A DNA stretch of 64,000 nucleotides from Arenicola marina (lineage: Eukaryota > Annelida > Polychaeta > Arenicolidae): NCBI GenBank assembly GCA_964019135.1, contig CAXHSH010000679.1, positions 34,683 through 98,682 on the forward strand, written 5' to 3'. This document shows positions 39,201-52,700 of the stretch, in pieces; the stretch's first letter is position 1; each line of letters starts with the position of its first letter. The position numbers and the translations under genes were made by a program. The notes beneath the pieces were generated by a model. It was given only the letters and a program-made list of their open reading frames with translations. It was not told the origin of the DNA and did no database searches.

Positions 39201-42200
39201 CCCGGGCTTTTCAAGCAACCAAGCCGTGAAATATGCGAGACCAATGCATCATGTAGTATAGAGCACCTAATTCTCCACGGTGACGGGGCGTGGAGAAATA
39301 GGGCACAGCCATGCGATGTGGTGTCCCGGGCTTTTCACGCAACCAAGCCGTGAAATATGCGAGACCACTGCATCATGTTGTATAGAGAGGTGGACCCTAA
39401 TTCTCCACGGTGACGGGGCGTGGAGAAATAGAGCACAGCCATGCGATGAGGTGTCCCGGGCTCTTCACGGCAAGCATGCCGTGAAATATGCGAGACCAAT
39501 GCATCATGTAGTATAGAGAACCTAATTTTCCACGGTGGCCGTGCGTGGAGAAATAGAGCACAGCCATGCGATGAGGTGTCCCGGGCTTTTCACGCAACCA
39601 AGCCGTGAAATATGCGAGACCAATGCATCATGTAGTATAGAGCACCTAATTCTCCACGGTGACGGGGCGTGGAGAAATAGGGCACAGCCATGCGATGTGG
39701 TGTCCCGGGCTTTTCACGCAACCAAGCCGTGAAATATGCGAGACCACTGCATCATGTTGTATAGAGAGATGGACCCTAATTCTCCACGGTGACGGGGCGT
39801 GGAGAAATAGGCCACAGCCATGCCATGAGGTGTCCGGGGCTTTTCACGCAACCAAGCCGTGAAATATGCGAGACCAATGCATCATGTAGTATAGAGAACC
39901 TAATTCTCCACGGTGAACGTGCGTTGAGAAATAGGGCACAGCCATGCGATGATCTGTCCCGGGCTCTTCACGGCAAGCACGCCGTGAAATATGCGAGACC
40001 TATGCATCATGTAGTATGAAGAGATGGACCCTAATTCTTCACGGTGACCGGGCGTGGAGAAATAAGGCACAGCCATGCGATGAGGTGTCCCGGGCTCTTC
40101 ACGGCAAGCGAGCCGTGAAATATGCGAGACCAATGCATCATGTAGTATAAAGAGATGGAACCCCTTTCTCCACGGTGAACGTGCGTGGAGAAATAGGGCA
40201 CAGCCATGCGATGAGGTGTCCCGGGCTTTTCACGCAACCAAGCCGTGAAATATGCGAGACCAATGCATCATTTAGTACAGAGAACCTAATTCTTCACGGT
40301 GACGGGGCGTGGAGAAAAAGGGCACAGCCATGCGATGAGGTGTCCCGGGCTTTTCACGCAACCAAGCCGTGTAATATGCGAAACCAATGCATCATGTAGT
40401 ATAGAGAGATGGACCCTAATTCTCCACGGTGGCCGTGCGTTGAGAAATAAGGCACAGCCATGCGATGAGGTGTCCCGGGCTTTTCACGCAACCAAGCCGT
40501 GAAATATGCGAGACCAATGCATCATGTAGTATAAAGAGATCGAAGCCCTTTCTCCACGGTGAACGTGCGTGGAGAAATAGGGCACAGCCATGCGATGAGG
40601 TGTCCCGGGCTTTTCACGCAACCAAGCCGTGAAATATGCGAGACCAATGCATCATGTTGTATAGAGAGATGGACCCTAATTCTCCATGGTGGCCGTGCGT
40701 TGAGAAATTGGGCACAGCCATGCGATGAGGTGTCCCGGGCTTTTCACGCAACCAAGCCGTGTAATATGCGAGACCAATGCATCATGTAGTATAGAGAGAT
40801 GGACCCTAATTCTCCACGGTGGCCGTGCGTTGAGAAATAAGGCACAGCCATGCGATGAGGTGTCCCGGGCTTTTCACGCAACCAAGCCGTGAAATATGCG
40901 AGACCAATGCATCATGTAGTATAGAGAACATAATTCTCCACGGTGACCGGGCGTTGGGAAATAGGGCAGAGCCATGCGATGAGGTGTCCCGGGCTTTTCA
41001 CGCAACCAAGCCGTGAAATATGCGAGACCAATGCATCATGTTGTATAGAGAGATGGACCCTAATTCTCCATGGTGGCCGTGCGTTGAGAAATTGGGCACA
41101 GCCATGCGATGAGGTGTCCCGGGCTTTTCACGCAACCAAGCCGTGTAATATGCGAGACCAATGCATCATGTAGTATAGAGAGATGGACCCTAATTCTCCA
41201 CGGTGGCCGTGCGTTGAGAAATAAGGCACAGCCATGCGATGAGGTGTCCCGGGCCTTTCACGCAACCAAGCCGTGAAATATGCGAGACCAATGCATCATG
41301 TAGTATAGAGAACATCATTCTCCACGGTGACGGGGCGTGGAGAAATAGAGCACAGCCATGCGATGAGGTGTCCCGGGCTTTTCACGCAACCAAGCCGTGA
41401 AATATGCGAGACCACTGCATCATGTTGTATAGAGAGATGGACCCAAATTCTCCACGTTGGCCGTGCGTTGAGGAATAGGGCACAGCCATGCGATGAGGTG
41501 TCCCAGGCTTTTCACGCAACCAATCCGTGAAATTTGCGAGACCAATGCCTCATGTAGTATAGAGAACCTAATTCTCCACGGTGACGGGGCGTGGAGAAAT
41601 AGGCCACATCCATGCGATGAGGTGTCCGGGGCTTTTCACGCAACCAAACCGTGAAATATGCGAGACCAATGCATCATGTAGTATAGAGAACCTAATTCTC
41701 CACGGTGAACGTGCGTGGAGAAATAGGGCACAGCCATGCGATGAGGTGTCCCGGGCTCTTCACGGCAAGCAAGCCGCGAAATATGCGAGACCAATGCATC
41801 ATGCAGTATGAAGAGATTGACCCTAATTCTTCACGGTGACCGGGCGTGGAGAAATAGGGCACAGCCATGCGATGAGGTGTCCCGGGCTCTTCACGGCAAG
41901 CAAGCCGTGAAATATGCGAGACCAATGCATCATGTAGTATAAAGAGATGGAACCCCTTTCTCCCCGGTGAACGTGCGTGGAGAAATAGGGCACAGCCATG
42001 CGATGAGGTGTCCCGGGCTTTTCACGCAACCAAGCCGTGAAATATGCGAGACCAATGCATCATTTAGTACAGAGAACCTAATTCTTCACGGTGACGGGGC
42101 GTGGAGAAAAAGGGCACAGCCATGCGATGAGGTGTCCCGGGCTTTTCACGCAACCAAGCCGTGTAATATGCGAAACCAATGCATCATGTAGTATAGAGAG

Positions 42201-42344
42201 ATGGACCCTAATTCTCCACGGTGGCCGTGCGTTGAGAAATAAGGCACAGCCATGCGATGAGGTGTCCCGGGCTTTTCACGCAACCAAGCCGTGAAATATG
42301 CGAGACCAATGCATCATGTAATATAGAGAACCTAATTCTCCACG
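36236..42344 (+). repeat. Beta HOR block, 6109 bp (48 monomers)
   Basis: This is the simplest complete beta block. It shares 36236-39229 with alpha blocks, then has the beta middle section (39280-40942) and joins the trimer section at 40943. The stretch 36236-41378 matches 15865-21007 at an offset of 20371. From 41327 on it follows 14847-15864 type sequence (offset 26480). Confidence 0.83.
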
Positions 42345-45300
42345 GTGACGGGGCGTGGAGAAATAGGGCACAGTCATGCGATTAGGTGTCCCGGGCTTTT
42401 CACGCAACCAAGCCGTGAAATATGCGAGACCAATGCATCATGTAGTATAGAGAACCTAATTCTCCACGGTGACCGGGCGTGGAGAAATAGGGCACAGCCA
42501 TGCGATGAGGTGTCCCGTGCTTTTCACGCAACCAAGCCGTGAAATATGCGAGACCAATGCATCATGTTGTATAGAGAGATGGCCCTAATTCTCCACGGTG
42601 GCCGTGCGTTGAGAAATAGGGCACAGCCATGCGATGAGGTGTCCCGGGCTTTTCACGTAACCAAGCCGTGTAATATGCGGGACCAATGCATCATGTAGTA
42701 TAGAGAGATGGACCCTAATTCTCCACGGTGGCCGTGCGTTGAGAAATAGGGCACAGCCATGCGATGAGGTGTCCCCGGGTTTTCACGCAACCAAGCCGTG
42801 AAATATGCGAGACCAATGCATCATGTAGTATAGAGAACCTAATTCTCCATGGTGACGGGGCGTGGAGAAATAGGGCACAGCCATGCGATGAGGTGTCCCG
42901 GGCTTTTCACGCAACCAAGGCGTGGTATATGCGAGACCAATGCATCATGTAGTATAGAGAACCTAATTCTCCACGGTGACCGGGCGTGGAGAAATAGGGC
43001 ACAGCCATGCGATGAGGTGTCCCGGGCTTTTCACGCAACCAAGCCGTGAAATATGCGAGACCAATGCATCATGTAGTATAGAGAACCTAATTCTCCACGG
43101 TGACGGGGCGTGGAGAAATAGAGCACAGCCATGCGATGAGGTGTCCCGGGCTTTTCACGCAACCAAGCCGTGAAATATGCGAGACCACTGCATCATGTTG
43201 TATAGAGAGATGGACCCAAATTCTCCACGTTGGCCGTGCGTTGAGAAATAGGGCACAGCCATGCGATGAGGTGTCCCAGGCTTTTCACGCAACCAAGCCG
43301 TGAAATATGCGAGACCAATGCGTCATGTAGTATAGAGAACCTAATTCTCCACGGTGACGGGGCGTGGAGAAATAGGCCACATCCATGCGATGAGGTGTCC
43401 GGGGCTTTTCACGCAACCAAACCGTGAAATATGCGAGACCATTGCATCATGTAGTATAGAGAACCTAATTCTCTACGGTGAACGTGCGTGGAGAAATAGG
43501 GCACAGCCATGCGATGAGGTGTCCCGGGCTCTTCACGGCAAGCACGCCGTGAAATATGCGAGACCAATGCATCATGTAGTATGAAGAGATGGACCCTAAT
43601 TCTTCACGGTGACCGGGCGTGTAGAAATAGGGCACAGCCATGCGATGAGGTGTACCGGGCTTTTCACGCAACCAAGCCGTGAAATATGCGAGATCAAAGC
43701 ATCATGTTGTATAGAGAGATGGACCCTAATTCTCCACGGTGGCCGTGCGTTGAGAAATAGGGCACGGCCATGCGATGAGGTGTCCCGGACTTTTCACGCA
43801 ACCAAGCCGTGAAATATGCGAGACCAATGCATCATCTAGTATAGAGAACCTAATTCTCCACGGTGAACGTGCGTGGAGAAATAGGGCACAGCCATGCGAT
43901 GAGGTGTCCCGGGATTTTCACGCAAGCAAGCCGTGAAATATGCGAGACCACTGCATCATGTTGTATAGAGAGATGGACCCTAATTCTCCACGGTGGCCGT
44001 GCGTTGAGAAATAGGGCACAGCCATGCGATGAGGTGTCCCAGGCTTTTCACGCAACCAAGCCGTGAAATATGCGAGACCAATGCATCATGTAGTATAGAG
44101 AACCTAATTCTCCACGGTGACGGGGCGTGGAGAAATAGGCCACATCCATGCGATGAGGTGTCCGGGGCTTTTCACGCAACCAAACCGTGAAATATGCGAG
44201 ACCATTGCATCATGTAGTATAGAGAACCTAATTCTCTACGGTGAACGTGCGTGGAGAAATAGGGCACAGCCATGCGATGAGGTGTCCCGGGCTCTTCACG
44301 GCAAGCACGCCGTGAAATATGCGAGACCAATGCATCATGTAGTATGAAGAGATGGACCCTAATTCTTCACGGTGACCGGGCGTGTAGAAATAGGGCACAG
44401 CCATGCGATGAGGTGTACCGGGCTTTTCACGCAACCAAGCCGTGAAATATGCGAGATCAAAGCATCATGTTGTATAGAGAGATGGACCCTAATTCTCCAC
44501 GGTGGCCGTGCGTTGAGAAATAGGGCACGGCCATGCGATGAGGTGTCCCGGACTTTTCACGCAACCAAGCCGTGAAATATGCGAGACCAATGCATCATGT
44601 GGTATAGAGAACCTAATTCTCCACGGTGACGGGGCGTGGAGAAATAGGCCACATCCATGCGATGAGGTGTCCGGGGCTTTTCACGCAACCAAACCGTGAA
44701 ATATGCGAGACCATTGCATCATGTAGTATAGAGAACCTAATTCTCTACGGTGAACGTGCGAGGAGAAATAGGGCACAGCCATGCGATGAGGTGTCCCGGG
44801 CTCTTCACGGCAAGCACGCCGTGAAATATGCGAGACCAATGCATCATGTAGTATGAAGAGATGGACCCTAATTCTTCACGGTGACCGGGCGTGTAGAAAT
44901 AGGGCACAGCCATGCGATGAGGTGTACCGGGCTTTTCACGCAACCAAGCCGTGAAATATGCGAGATCAAAGCATCATGTTGTATAGAGAGATGGACCCTA
45001 ATTCTCCACGGTGGCCGTGCGTTGAGAAATAGGGCACGGCCATGCGATGAGGTGTCCCGGACTTTTCACGCAACCAAGCCGTGAAATATGCGAGACCAAT
45101 GCATCATCTAGTATAGAGAACCTAATTCTCCACGGTGAACGTGCGTGGAGAAATAGGGCACAGCCATGCGATGAGGTGTCCCGGGCTCTTCACGGCAAGC
45201 AAGCCGCGAAATATGCGAGACCAATGCATCATGTAGTATAAAGAGATGGACCCTAATTCTTCACGGTGACCGGGCGTGTAGAAATAGGGCACAGCCATGC

Positions 45301-48300
45301 GTTGAGGTGTCCCGGGCTCTTCACGGCAACCAAGCCGTGAAATATGCGAGACCAATGCATCATGTAGTATAAAGAGATGGAACCCCTTTCTCCACGGTGA
45401 ACGTGCGTGGAGAAATAGGGCACAGCCATGCGATGAGGTGTCCCGGGCTTTTCACGCGACCAAGCCGTGAAATATGCGAGACCAATGCATCATGTAGTAT
45501 AGAGAACCTAATTCTCCACGGTGACCGGGCGTGGAGAAATGGGGCACAGCCATGCGATGAGGTGTCCCGGGCTTTTCACGCAACCAAGCCGTGCAATATG
45601 CGAGATCAATGCATCATGTTGTATAGAGAGATGGACCCTAATTCTCCACGGTGGCCGTGCGTTGAGAAATAGGGCACAGCCATGCGATGAGGTGTCCCGG
45701 GCTTTTCACGCAACCAAGCCGTGAAATATGCGAGACCAATGCATCATGTAGTATAGAGAACCTAATTCTCCACGGTGACCGGGCGTGGAGAAATAGGGCT
45801 CAGCCATGCGATGAGGTGTCCCGGGCTTTTCATGCAACCAAGCCGTGAAATATGCGAGACCACTGCATCATGTTGTATAGAGAGATGGACCCAAATTCTC
45901 CACGTTGGCCGTGCGTTGAGAAATAGGGCACAGCCATGCGATGAGGTGTCCCAGGCTTTTCACGCAACCAAGCCGTGAAATATGCGAGACCAATGCATCA
46001 TGTAGTATAGAGAACCTAATTCTCCACGGTGACGGGGCGTGGAGAAATAGGCCACATCCATGCGATGAGGTGTCCGGGGCTTTTCACGCAACCAAACCGT
46101 GAAATATGCGAGACCAATGCATCATGTAGTATACAGAACCTAATTCTCCACGGTGAACGTGCGTGGAGAAATAGGGCACAGCCATGCGATGAGGTGTCCC
46201 GGGCTCTTCACGGCAAGCAAGCCGCGAAATATGCGAGACCAATGCATCATGTAGTATGAAGAGATGGACCCTAATTCTTCACGGTGACCGGGCGTGTAGA
46301 AATAGGGCACAGCCATGCGATGAGGTGTACCGGGCTTTTCACGCAACCAAGCCGTGAAATATGCGAGACCAAAGCATCATGTTGTATAGAGAGATGGACC
46401 CTAATTCTTCACGGTGGCCGTGCGTTGAGAAATAGGGCACGGCCATGCGATGAGGTGTCCCGGACTTTTCACGCAACCAAGCCGTGAAATATGCGAGACC
46501 ATAGCATCATGTAGTATAGAGCACCTAATTCTCCACGGTGACGGGGCGTGGAGAAATAGGGCACAGCCATGCGATGAGGTGTCCCGGGCTTTTCACGCAA
46601 CCAAGCCGTGAAATATGCGAGACCACTGCATCCTGTTGTATAGAGAGATGGACCCTAATTCTCCACGGTGGCCGTGCGTTGGGAAATAGGGCACAGCCAT
46701 GCGTTGAGGTGTCCCGGGCTTTTCAAGCAACCAAGCCGTGAAATATGCGAGACCAATGCATCATGTAGTATAGAGAGCCTAATTTTCCACGGTGGCCGTG
46801 CGTTGAGAAATAGAGCACAGCCATGCGATGAGGTGTCCCGGGCTTTTCACGCAACCAAGCCGTGAAATATGCGAGACCAATGCATCATGTAGTATAGAGC
46901 ACCTAATTCTCCACGGTGACGGGGCGTGGAGAAATAGGGCACAGCCATGCGATGAGGTGTCCCGGGCTTTTCACGCAACCAAGCCGTGAAATATGCGAGA
47001 CCACTGCATCATGTTGTATAGAGAGATGGACCCTAATTCTCCACGGTGGCCGTGCGTTGGGAAATAGGGCACAGCCATGCGTTGAGGTGTCGCGGGCTTT
47101 TCAACCAACCAAGCCGTGAAATATGCGAGACCAATGCATCATGTAGTATAGAGCACCTAATTCTCCACGGTGACGGGGCGTGGAGAAATAGGCCACAGTC
47201 ATGCCATGAGGTGTCCGGGGCTTTTCACGCAACCAAGCCGTGAAATATGCGAGACCAATGCATCATGTAGTATAGAGAACCTAATTCTCCACGGTGAACG
47301 TGCGTGGAGAAATAGGGCACAGCCATGCGATGAGGTGTCCCGGGCTCTTCACGGCCAGCACGCCGTGAAATATGCGAGACCAATGCATCATGTAGTGTGA
47401 AGAGATGGACCCTAATTCTTCACGGTGACCGGGCGTGGAGAAATAGGGCACAGCCATGCGATGAGGTGTCCCGGGCCCTTCACGGCAAGCAAGCCGTGAA
47501 ATATGCGAGACCAATGCATCATGTAGTATAAAGAGATGAAACACCTTTCTCCACGGTGAACGTGCGTGGAGAGATAGGGCACAGCCATGCGATGAGGTGT
47601 CCCGGGCTTTTCACGCGACCAAGCCGTGAAATATGCGAGACCAATGCATCATGTAGTATAGAGAACCTAATTCTCCACGGAGACCGGGCGTGGAGAAATG
47701 GGGCACAGCCATGCGATGAGGTGTCCCGGGCTTTTCACGCAACCAAGGCGTGAAATATGCGAGATCAGTGCATCATGTTGTATAGAGAGATGGACCCTAA
47801 TTCTCAACGGTGGCCGTGCGTTGAGAAATAAGGCACAGCCATGCGATGAGGTGTCCCGGGCTTTTCACCCAACCAAGCCGTGAAATATGCGAGACCAATG
47901 CATCATGTAGTATAGAGATGGACCCTAATTCTCCACGGTGGCCGTGCGTTGAGAAATAGGGCACAGCCATGCGATGAGGTGTCCCGGGCTTTTCACGCAA
48001 CCAAGCCGTGAAATATGCGAGACCAATGCATCATGTTGTATAGAGAGATGGACCTTAATTCTCCATGGTGGCCGTGCGTTGAGAAATTGGGCACAGCCAT
48101 GCGATGAGGTGTCCCGGGCTTTTCACGCAACCAAGCCGTGTAATATGCGAGACCAATGCATCATGTAGTATAGAGAGATGGACCCTAATTCTCCACGGTG
48201 GCCGTGCGTTGAGAAATAAGGCACAGCCATGCGATGAGGTGTCCCGGGCTTTTCACGCAACCAAGCCGTGAAATATGCGAGACCAATGCATCATGTAGTA

Positions 48301-49723
48301 TAGAGAACATAATTCTCCACGGTGACCGGGCGTTGGGAAATAGGGCAGAGCCATGCGATGAGGTGTCCCGGGCTTTTCACGCAACCAAGCCGTGAAATAT
48401 GCGAGACCAATGCATCATGTTGTATAGAGAGATGGACCCTAATTCTCCATGGTGGCCGTGCGTTGAGAAATTGGGCACAGCCATGCGATGAGGTGTCCCG
48501 GGCTTTTCACGCAACCAAGCCGTGTAATATGCGAGACCAATGCATCATGTAGTATAGAGAGATGGACCCTAATTCTCCACGGTGGCCGTGCGTTGAGAAA
48601 TAAGACACAGCCATGCGATGAGGTGTCCCGGGCTTTTCACGCAACCAAGCCGTGAAATATGCGAGACCAATGCATCATGTAGTATAGAGAACATCATTCT
48701 CCACGGTGACGGGGCGTGGAGAAATAGAGCACAGCCATGCGATGAGGTGTCCCGGGCTTTTCACGCAACCAAGCCGTGAAATATGCGAGACCACTGCATC
48801 ATGTTGTATAAAGAGATGGACCCAAATTCTCCACGTTGGCCGTGCGTTGAGGAATAGGGCACAGCCATGCGATGAGGTGTCCCAGGCTTTTCACGCAACC
48901 AATCCGTGAAATTTGCGAGACCAATGCATCATGTAATATAGAGAACCTAATTCTCCACGGTGACGGGGCGTGGAGAAATAGGCCACATCCATGCGATGAG
49001 GTGTCCGGGGCTTTTCACGCAACCAAACCGTGAAATATGCGAGACCAATGCATCATGTAGTATAGAGAACCTAATTCTCCACGGTGAACGTGCGTGGAGA
49101 AATAGGGCACAGCCATGCGATGAGGTGTCCCGGGCTCTTCACGGCAAGCAAGCCGCGAAATATGCGAGACCAATGCATCATGCAGTATGAAGAGATTGAC
49201 CCTAATTCTTCACGGTGACCGGGCGTGGAGAAATAGGGCACAGCCATGCGATGAGGTGTCCCGGGCTCTTCACGGCAAGCAAGCCGTGAAATATGCGAGA
49301 CCAATGCATCATGTAGTATAAAGAGATGGAACCCCTTTCTCCACGGTGAACGTGCGTGGAGAAATAGGGCACAGCCATGCGATGAGGTGTCCCGGGCTTT
49401 TCACGCAACCAAGCCGTGAAATATGCGAGACCAATGCATCATTTAGTACAGAGAACCTAATTCTTCACGGTGACGGGGCGTGGAGAAAAAGGGCACAGCC
49501 ATGCGATGAGGTGTCCCGGGCTTTTCACGCAACCAAGCCGTGTAATATGCGAAACCAATGCATCATGTAGTATAGAGAGATGGACCCTAATTCTCCACGG
49601 TGGCCGTGCGTTGAGAAATAAGGCACAGCCATGCGATGAGGTGTCCCGGGCTTTTCACGCAACCAAGCCGTGAAATATGCGAGACCAATGCATCATGTAA
49701 TATAGAGAACCTAATTCTCCACG
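42345..49723 (+). repeat. Alpha HOR block with 384-bp deletion, 7379 bp (58 monomers)
   Basis: The block equals the 7763-bp alpha block minus 384 bp (three monomers: 124, 130 and 130). The deletion joins the equivalents of 10870 and 11290. The joined monomer lies at about 45105-45235 and combines catctagtata with gctcttcacggcaagcaagccgcg. A private change at 45300-45306 (gcgttgagg for gcgatgagg) follows the junction. The nested 763/509-bp array is present here, unlike in the two previous alpha blocks. Confidence 0.83.
45105..45235 (+). other. Junction of the 384-bp deletion
   Basis: Sequence of the catctagtata type (as at 10862) continues as the gctcttcacggcaagcaagccgcg monomer (as at 11328), skipping three monomers compared with 10870-11280. 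The exact breakpoint is ambiguous over tens of bases because the monomers are so similar. Confidence 0.72.
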
Positions 49724-52700
49724 GTGACGGGGCGTGGAGAAATAGGGCACAGTCATGCGATTAGGTGTCCCGGGCTTTTCACGCAACCAAACCGTGAAAT
49801 ATGCGAGACCAATGCATCATGTAGTATAGAGAACCTAATTCTCCACGGTGACCGGGCGTGGAGAAATAGGGCACAGCCATGCGATGAGGTGTCCCGGGCT
49901 TTTCACGCAACCAAGCCGTGAAATATGCGAGACCAATGCATCATGTTGTATAGAGAGATGGCCCTAATTCTCCACGGTGGCCGTGCGTTGAGAAATAGGG
50001 CACAGCCATGCGATGAGGTGTCCCGGGCTTTTCACGTAACCAAGCCGTGTAATATGCGGGACCAATGCATCATGTAGTATAGAGAGATGGACCCTAATTC
50101 TCCACGGTGGCCGTGCGTTGAGAAATAGGGCACAGCCATGCGATGAGGTGTCCCCGGGTTTTCACGCAACCAAGCCGTGAAATATGCGAGACCAATGCAT
50201 CATGTAGTATAGAGAACCTAATTCTCCATGGTGACGGGGCGTGGAGAAATAGGGCACAGCCATGCGATGAGGTGTCCCGGGCTTTTCACGCAACCAAGGC
50301 GTGGTATATGCGAGACCAATGCATCATGTAGTATAGAGAACCTAATTCTCCACGGTGACCGGGCGTGGAGAAATAGGGCACAGCCATGCGATGAGGTGTC
50401 CCGGGCTTTTCACGCAACCAAGCCGTGAAATATGCGAGACCAATGCATCATGTAGTATAGAGAACCTAATTCTCCACGGTGACGGGGCGTGGAGAAATAG
50501 AGCACAGCCATGCGATGAGGTGTCCCGGGCTTTTCACGCAACCAAGCCGTGAAATATGCGAGACCACTGCATCATGTTGTATAGAGAGATGGACCCAAAT
50601 TCTCCACGTTGGCCGTGCGTTGAGAAATAGGGCACAGCCATGCGATGAGGTGTCCCAGGCTTTTCACGCAACCAAGCCGTGAAATATGCGAGACCAATGC
50701 ATCATGTAGTATAGAGAACCTAATTCTCCACGGTGACGGGGCGTGGAGAAATAGGCCACATCCATGCGATGAGGTGTCCGGGGCTTTTCACGCAACCAAA
50801 CCGTGAAATATGCGAGACCATTGCATCATGTAGTATAGAGAACCTAATTCTCTACGGTGAACGTGCGTGGAGAAATAGGGCACAGCCATGCGATGAGGTG
50901 TCCCGGGCTCTTCACGGCAAGCACGCCGTGAAATATGCGAGACCAATGCATCATGTAGTATGAAGAGATGGACCCTAATTCTTCACGGTGACCGGGCGTG
51001 TAGAAATAGGGCACAGCCATGCGATGAGGTGTACCGGGCTTTTCACGCAACCAAGCCGTGAAATATGCGAGATCAAAGCATCATGTTGTATAGAGAGATG
51101 GACCCTAATTCTCCACGGTGGCCGTGCGTTGAGAAATAGGGCACGGCCATGCGATGAGGTGTCCCGGACTTTTCACGCAACCAAGCCGTGAAATATGCGA
51201 GACCAATGCATCATCTAGTATAGAGAACCTAATTCTCCACGGTGAACGTGCGTGGAGAAATAGGGCACAGCCATGCGATGAGGTGTCCCGGGATTTTCAC
51301 GCAAGCAAGCCGTGAAATATGCGAGACCACTGCATCATGTTGTATAGAGAGATGGACCCTAATTCTCCACGGTGGCCGTGCGTTGAGAAATAGGGCACAG
51401 CCATGCGATGAGGTGTCCCCGGGTTTTCACGCAACCAAGCCGTGAAATATGCGAGACCAATGCATCATGTAGTATAGAGAACCTAATTCTCCACGGTGAC
51501 GGGGCGTGGAGAAATAGGCCACATCCATGCGATGAGGTGTCCGGGGCTTTTCACGCAACCAAACCGTGAAATATGCGAGACCATTGCATCATGTAGTATA
51601 GAGAACCTAATTCTCTACGGTGAACGTGCGTGGAGAAATAGGGCACAGCCATGCGATGAGGTGTCCCGGGCTCTTCACGGCAAGCACGCCGTGAAATATG
51701 CGAGACCAATGCATCATGTAGTATGAAGAGATGGACCCTAATTCTTCACGGTGACCGGGCGTGTAGAAATAGGGCACAGCCATGCGATGAGGTGTACCGG
51801 GCTTTTCACGCAACCAAGCCGTGAAATATGCGAGATCAAAGCATCATGTTGTATAGAGAGATGGACCCTAATTCTCCACGGTGGCCGTGCGTTGAGAAAT
51901 AGGGCACGGCCATGCGATGAGGTGTCCCGGACTTTTCACGCAACCAAGCCGTGAAATATGCGAGACCAATGCATCATGTGGTATAGAGAACCTAATTCTC
52001 CACGGTGACGGGGCGTGGAGAAATAGGCCACATCCATGCGATGAGGTGTCCGGGGCTTTTCACGCAACCAAACCGTGAAATATGCGAGACCATTGCATCA
52101 TGTAGTATAGAGAACCTAATTCTCTACGGTGAACGTGCGAGGAGAAATAGGGCACAGCCATGCGATGAGGTGTCCCGGGCTCTTCACGGCAAGCACGCCG
52201 TGAAATATGCGAGACCAATGCATCATGTAGTATGAAGAGATGGACCCTAATTCTTCACGGTGACCGGGCGTGTAGAAATAGGGCACAGCCATGCGATGAG
52301 GTGTACCGGGCTTTTCACGCAACCAAGCCGTGAAATATGCGAGATCAAAGCATCATGTTGTATAGAGAGATGGACCCTAATTCTCCACGGTGGCCGTGCG
52401 TTGAGAAATAGGGCACGGCCATGCGATGAGGTGTCCCGGACTTTTCACGCAACCAAGCCGTGAAATATGCGAGACCAATGCATCATCTAGTATAGAGAAC
52501 CTAATTCTCCACGGTGAACGTGCGTGGAGAAATAGGTCACAGCCATGCGATGAGGTGTCCCGGGATTTTCACGCAAGCAAGCCGTGAAATATGCGAGACC
52601 ACTGCATCATGTTGTATAGAGAGATGGACCCTAATTCTCCACGGTGGCCGTGCGTTGAGAAATAGGGCACAGCCTTGCGTTGAGGTGTCCCGGGCTTTTC

